Source: Candidatus Bipolaricaulota bacterium (lineage in GTDB: Bacteria > Bipolaricaulota > Bipolaricaulia > RBG-16-55-9 > DRXL01). From it: a DNA stretch of 50,189 nt. How positions within the stretch are numbered: position 1 is the stretch's first letter; each line of letters begins with the position of its first letter. The notes beneath the pieces were generated by a model. The model had not been told where the DNA came from. It ran no database searches and saw only the letters and a program-made list of their open reading frames with translations. Shown piece by piece: positions 48,619 to 50,189 of the stretch. The stretch is from assembly GCA_025061735.1 (NCBI GenBank), contig JANXAU010000013.1, forward strand, positions 1 to 50,189, given 5' to 3'. A program made the translations under genes and the position numbers.

Positions 48619-49276
48619 CGCGCCCGTCTAGGATTTCGATGACGCGGTCGGCGCTCTGCGCCACGCGCGGGTCGTGCGTCACTAAGAGGAGCGTCGCGCC
48701 GCGCTCGCGGCAGAGTTCGTAGAGCAGTTCTAGCACTTGGCGTTCGGTCTTGGAATCCAAGCTCCCCGTAGGCTCGTCGGCCAAGATCAGTTCGGGATTG
48801 TTGATAAGGGCGCGCGCGACCGCGACGCGCTGACGCTCACCCCCCGATAGCTCAGGAGGCTTGCGATGAAACTTGCCCTGCAAGCCCACTCGCTCAAGCA
48901 GCGCCGTCGCTCGCCCCGTAGCTTCTGGATCGCGCCCGTTGACCCCCAGCGTGGGGATGAGCACGTTCTCCAGAGCCGTCAGCGACGGGATGAGATGGTG
49001 CAACTGAAAGATAAATCCCAGCTTGCGCGCGCGAAAGTCCGCCAGATCCCCCCGCTGACGGACCAAGTCTTCGCCGGCAACGAAGAGTTCCCCGGAGTCG
49101 GGACGATCTAACGCCCCGATGAGATTCAGCAGCGTGCTCTTGCCCGATCCCGATGGCCCGCAGATCGCTACGGCCTCCCCACGAACGATCTCTAGGCTCA
49201 CCCCGTCGAGCGCGCGCGTCCGCCCGTTCTCGTAGGTCTTGACTAAATCTTTGGCGATGATGATCTTCTCACTCAT
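48596..49276 (-). CDS. ABC transporter ATP-binding protein, LolD/MacB type
   Basis: A 226-residue ATPase with Walker A (GPSGSGKS), signature (LSGGERQR), Walker B (LADEPTGSLD) and the LolD/MacB-type IFQLHHLIPSLTALENV loop. It overlaps the permease gene upstream by 8 nt, so together they form a MacB-like exporter or a lipoprotein-release system. The choice between these is open without the missing partner genes. Confidence 0.94.
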   Translation of the reverse strand: MSEKIIIAKDLVKTYENGRTRALDGVSLEIVRGEAVAICGPSGSGKSTLLNLIGALDRPDSGELFVAGEDLVRQRGDLADFRARKLGFIFQLHHLIPSLTALENVLIPTLGVNGRDPEATGRATALLERVGLQGKFHRKPPELSGGERQRVAVARALINNPELILADEPTGSLDSKTERQVLELLYELCRERGATLLLVTHDPRVAQSADRVIEILDGRVKALAAA

Positions 49277-50189
49277 AGCGCAGCGCTTCTTGAGGCAGGA
49301 TTTTAGAAGCTCTGTAAGCCGGATAGAGTCCTCCCAGCAGCCCGACGATCAAGGCGAGCGCCAGCGCTTTTAAGAAGAGTTCAGAGCTATAAGCGGGCGC
49401 GATCAGGCCACGCGCCTGCGGCAGCAAGACGACCGCCCGCGCCAAGCCCCACCCCAACAGCGTTCCCGCTATCGCTGCCAGCGCTCCCAGCGAGAGCGAC
49501 TCCCCCAAGACCATCTGCAAGACGCGCCCGCGCCGCCAGCCTACCGCTCTCAAAATCCCGATCTCCCGCGTTCTCTCAAAGACCGACATCATCATCGTGT
49601 TCATCACGCCGATCCCGCCGATCACTAACGCTAAGAGCGAGACGAGCCAGCTTCCCGCGCGCACCAGGCTCAAGCTCCGATAGTTTCGGTTGAACTCTTC
49701 CGCCGAGCGCAGCGTCACCAGCTCGTTTTGATACTCGCGCTCGACGCGCTCGGCCAACCGCTGGACATCTACGTTCGCTTTGGCTTTCACTAGGATCACG
49801 GTGATCTCACCGGAACGGTTCTTGAGCTTTTGCAAGGTCGGCAGAGAGAGCAGCGCGCCGGCGTCTTGAAAGAGATTGCCCGTCTCGTAGATGCCCACGA
49901 CGCGAAAGCGCTGCCCGTCGAGCGTGACGCTCTCCCCCAACGAGATATTCAGCGTGCTCGCGGCCATCTTGCCCAACAGAATCTCGTCTTCGCGGGCGAA
50001 GGGGCGCCCCTGAAGCAGGGTCACTCCGCCGAGGTCAAGCGCCTCCGGATCAACCCCAATCGCCATAAAATACGGATTCCCTTGAAGATTACAGAAAGCC
50101 ACCAAAGCGCCCACGGCTTGCTCAATCTCTTCCCAGCGGGCGATCTCAGCGACGCGCGCTTGGGGCACCGAGCTGAGGATGATCATCGG
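49269..50189 (-). CDS. MacB/FtsX-type ABC permease (N-terminus outside window)
   Basis: The frame is open to the window edge, so the N-terminal membrane helix is missing. What is visible is a periplasmic MacB_PCD domain (about 170 residues) and the FtsX core with three helices (WLVSLLALVIGGIGVMNTMMMSVFERTREIGILRAVGWRRG, then LGALAAIAGTLLGWGLA and ALALALIVGLLGGLYPAYRA). The VFERTREIGILRAVG motif is diagnostic. It pairs with the following ATPase. Confidence 0.93.
   Translation of the reverse strand, partial: PMIILSSVPQARVAEIARWEEIEQAVGALVAFCNLQGNPYFMAIGVDPEALDLGGVTLLQGRPFAREDEILLGKMAASTLNISLGESVTLDGQRFRVVGIYETGNLFQDAGALLSLPTLQKLKNRSGEITVILVKAKANVDVQRLAERVEREYQNELVTLRSAEEFNRNYRSLSLVRAGSWLVSLLALVIGGIGVMNTMMMSVFERTREIGILRAVGWRRGRVLQMVLGESLSLGALAAIAGTLLGWGLARAVVLLPQARGLIAPAYSSELFLKALALALIVGLLGGLYPAYRASKILPQEALRYE

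Overview
The window is a compact, gene-dense stretch of a bacterial chromosome, GC-rich apart from one AT-rich patch at about 40.5-42.3 kb. Several features point to a diderm (outer-membrane) bacterium: a predicted secreted metalloprotease with a C-terminal barrel-like region (42309-45134), a LolD/MacB-type exporter at the right edge, lipoproteins and many signal peptides. The RNase P RNA looks like bacterial type A. I cannot name the phylum. The mix of an Aap-type amino-acid transporter, a LutB-LutA fusion, and both strong Shine-Dalgarno sites and many apparently leaderless promoters suggests a poorly sampled, perhaps deep-branching lineage, but that is inference.

Layout. 0-3.2 kb: a methyltransferase cut by the window edge, a NatAB-type ABC exporter, and a YefM/YoeB-type toxin-antitoxin locus whose toxin carries a premature stop. 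3.3-7.7 kb: a four-gene Aap/Bzt-type amino-acid importer. 7.7-10.7 kb: a 1004-residue secreted beta-helix protein with a 92-residue super-repeat. 10.8-14.1 kb: endonuclease III, a crotonase, the competence pair comF-dprA and a 24-residue basic peptide gene. 14.2-17.2 kb: a sialidase-fold secreted protein and a PKD-domain lipoprotein. 17.2-26.9 kb: MOSC protein, LutB-LutA fusion, dienelactone hydrolase, tRNA-Ala(CGC), fabG-acpP, an ion permease, moaC, a Mut7-C RNase, an esterase remnant, and a Kelch protein coupled to a methyltransferase. 27-30.1 kb: a five-gene leftward operon (34-residue basic peptide, OsmC, thiolase, MNT-HEPN fusion, DsbA). 30.2-36.1 kb: an AbrB-like protein, uvrB behind tRNA-Ala(GGC), two zinc-ribbon proteins, and rnpB immediately followed by an MFS transporter. 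36.1-39.5 kb: a LiaI/DUF4097-like envelope-stress cluster, a two-gene module of unknown function, and sppA. 39.5-42.3 kb: accessory region with hicBA (toxin start rearranged by a 69-bp duplication), a candidate structured small RNA, a DUF3800 protein and an AT-rich unknown. 42.3-50.2 kb: the large protease/propeller protein, xseA/xseB, a threonine-dehydrogenase-type epimerase-fold enzyme, an SDR, and the start of an ABC exporter operon.

The most unusual themes are these. (1) At least seven genes have a -10 box only 7-9 nt from the start codon and no Shine-Dalgarno, so their mRNAs should be leaderless or nearly so. (2) Two coding regions begin 7-9 nt after the 3' end of a stable RNA (tRNA-Ala to uvrB; rnpB to MFS), as if RNA processing created their 5' ends. 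(3) Both toxin-antitoxin loci have damaged or rearranged toxins and intact antitoxins. (4) There is an unassigned four-helix RNA candidate at 40586-40656. (5) Two very short, highly basic genes, each with a good ribosome-binding site and promoter, would be missed by normal gene calling. All functional calls are from reading the sequence; no database search was run.
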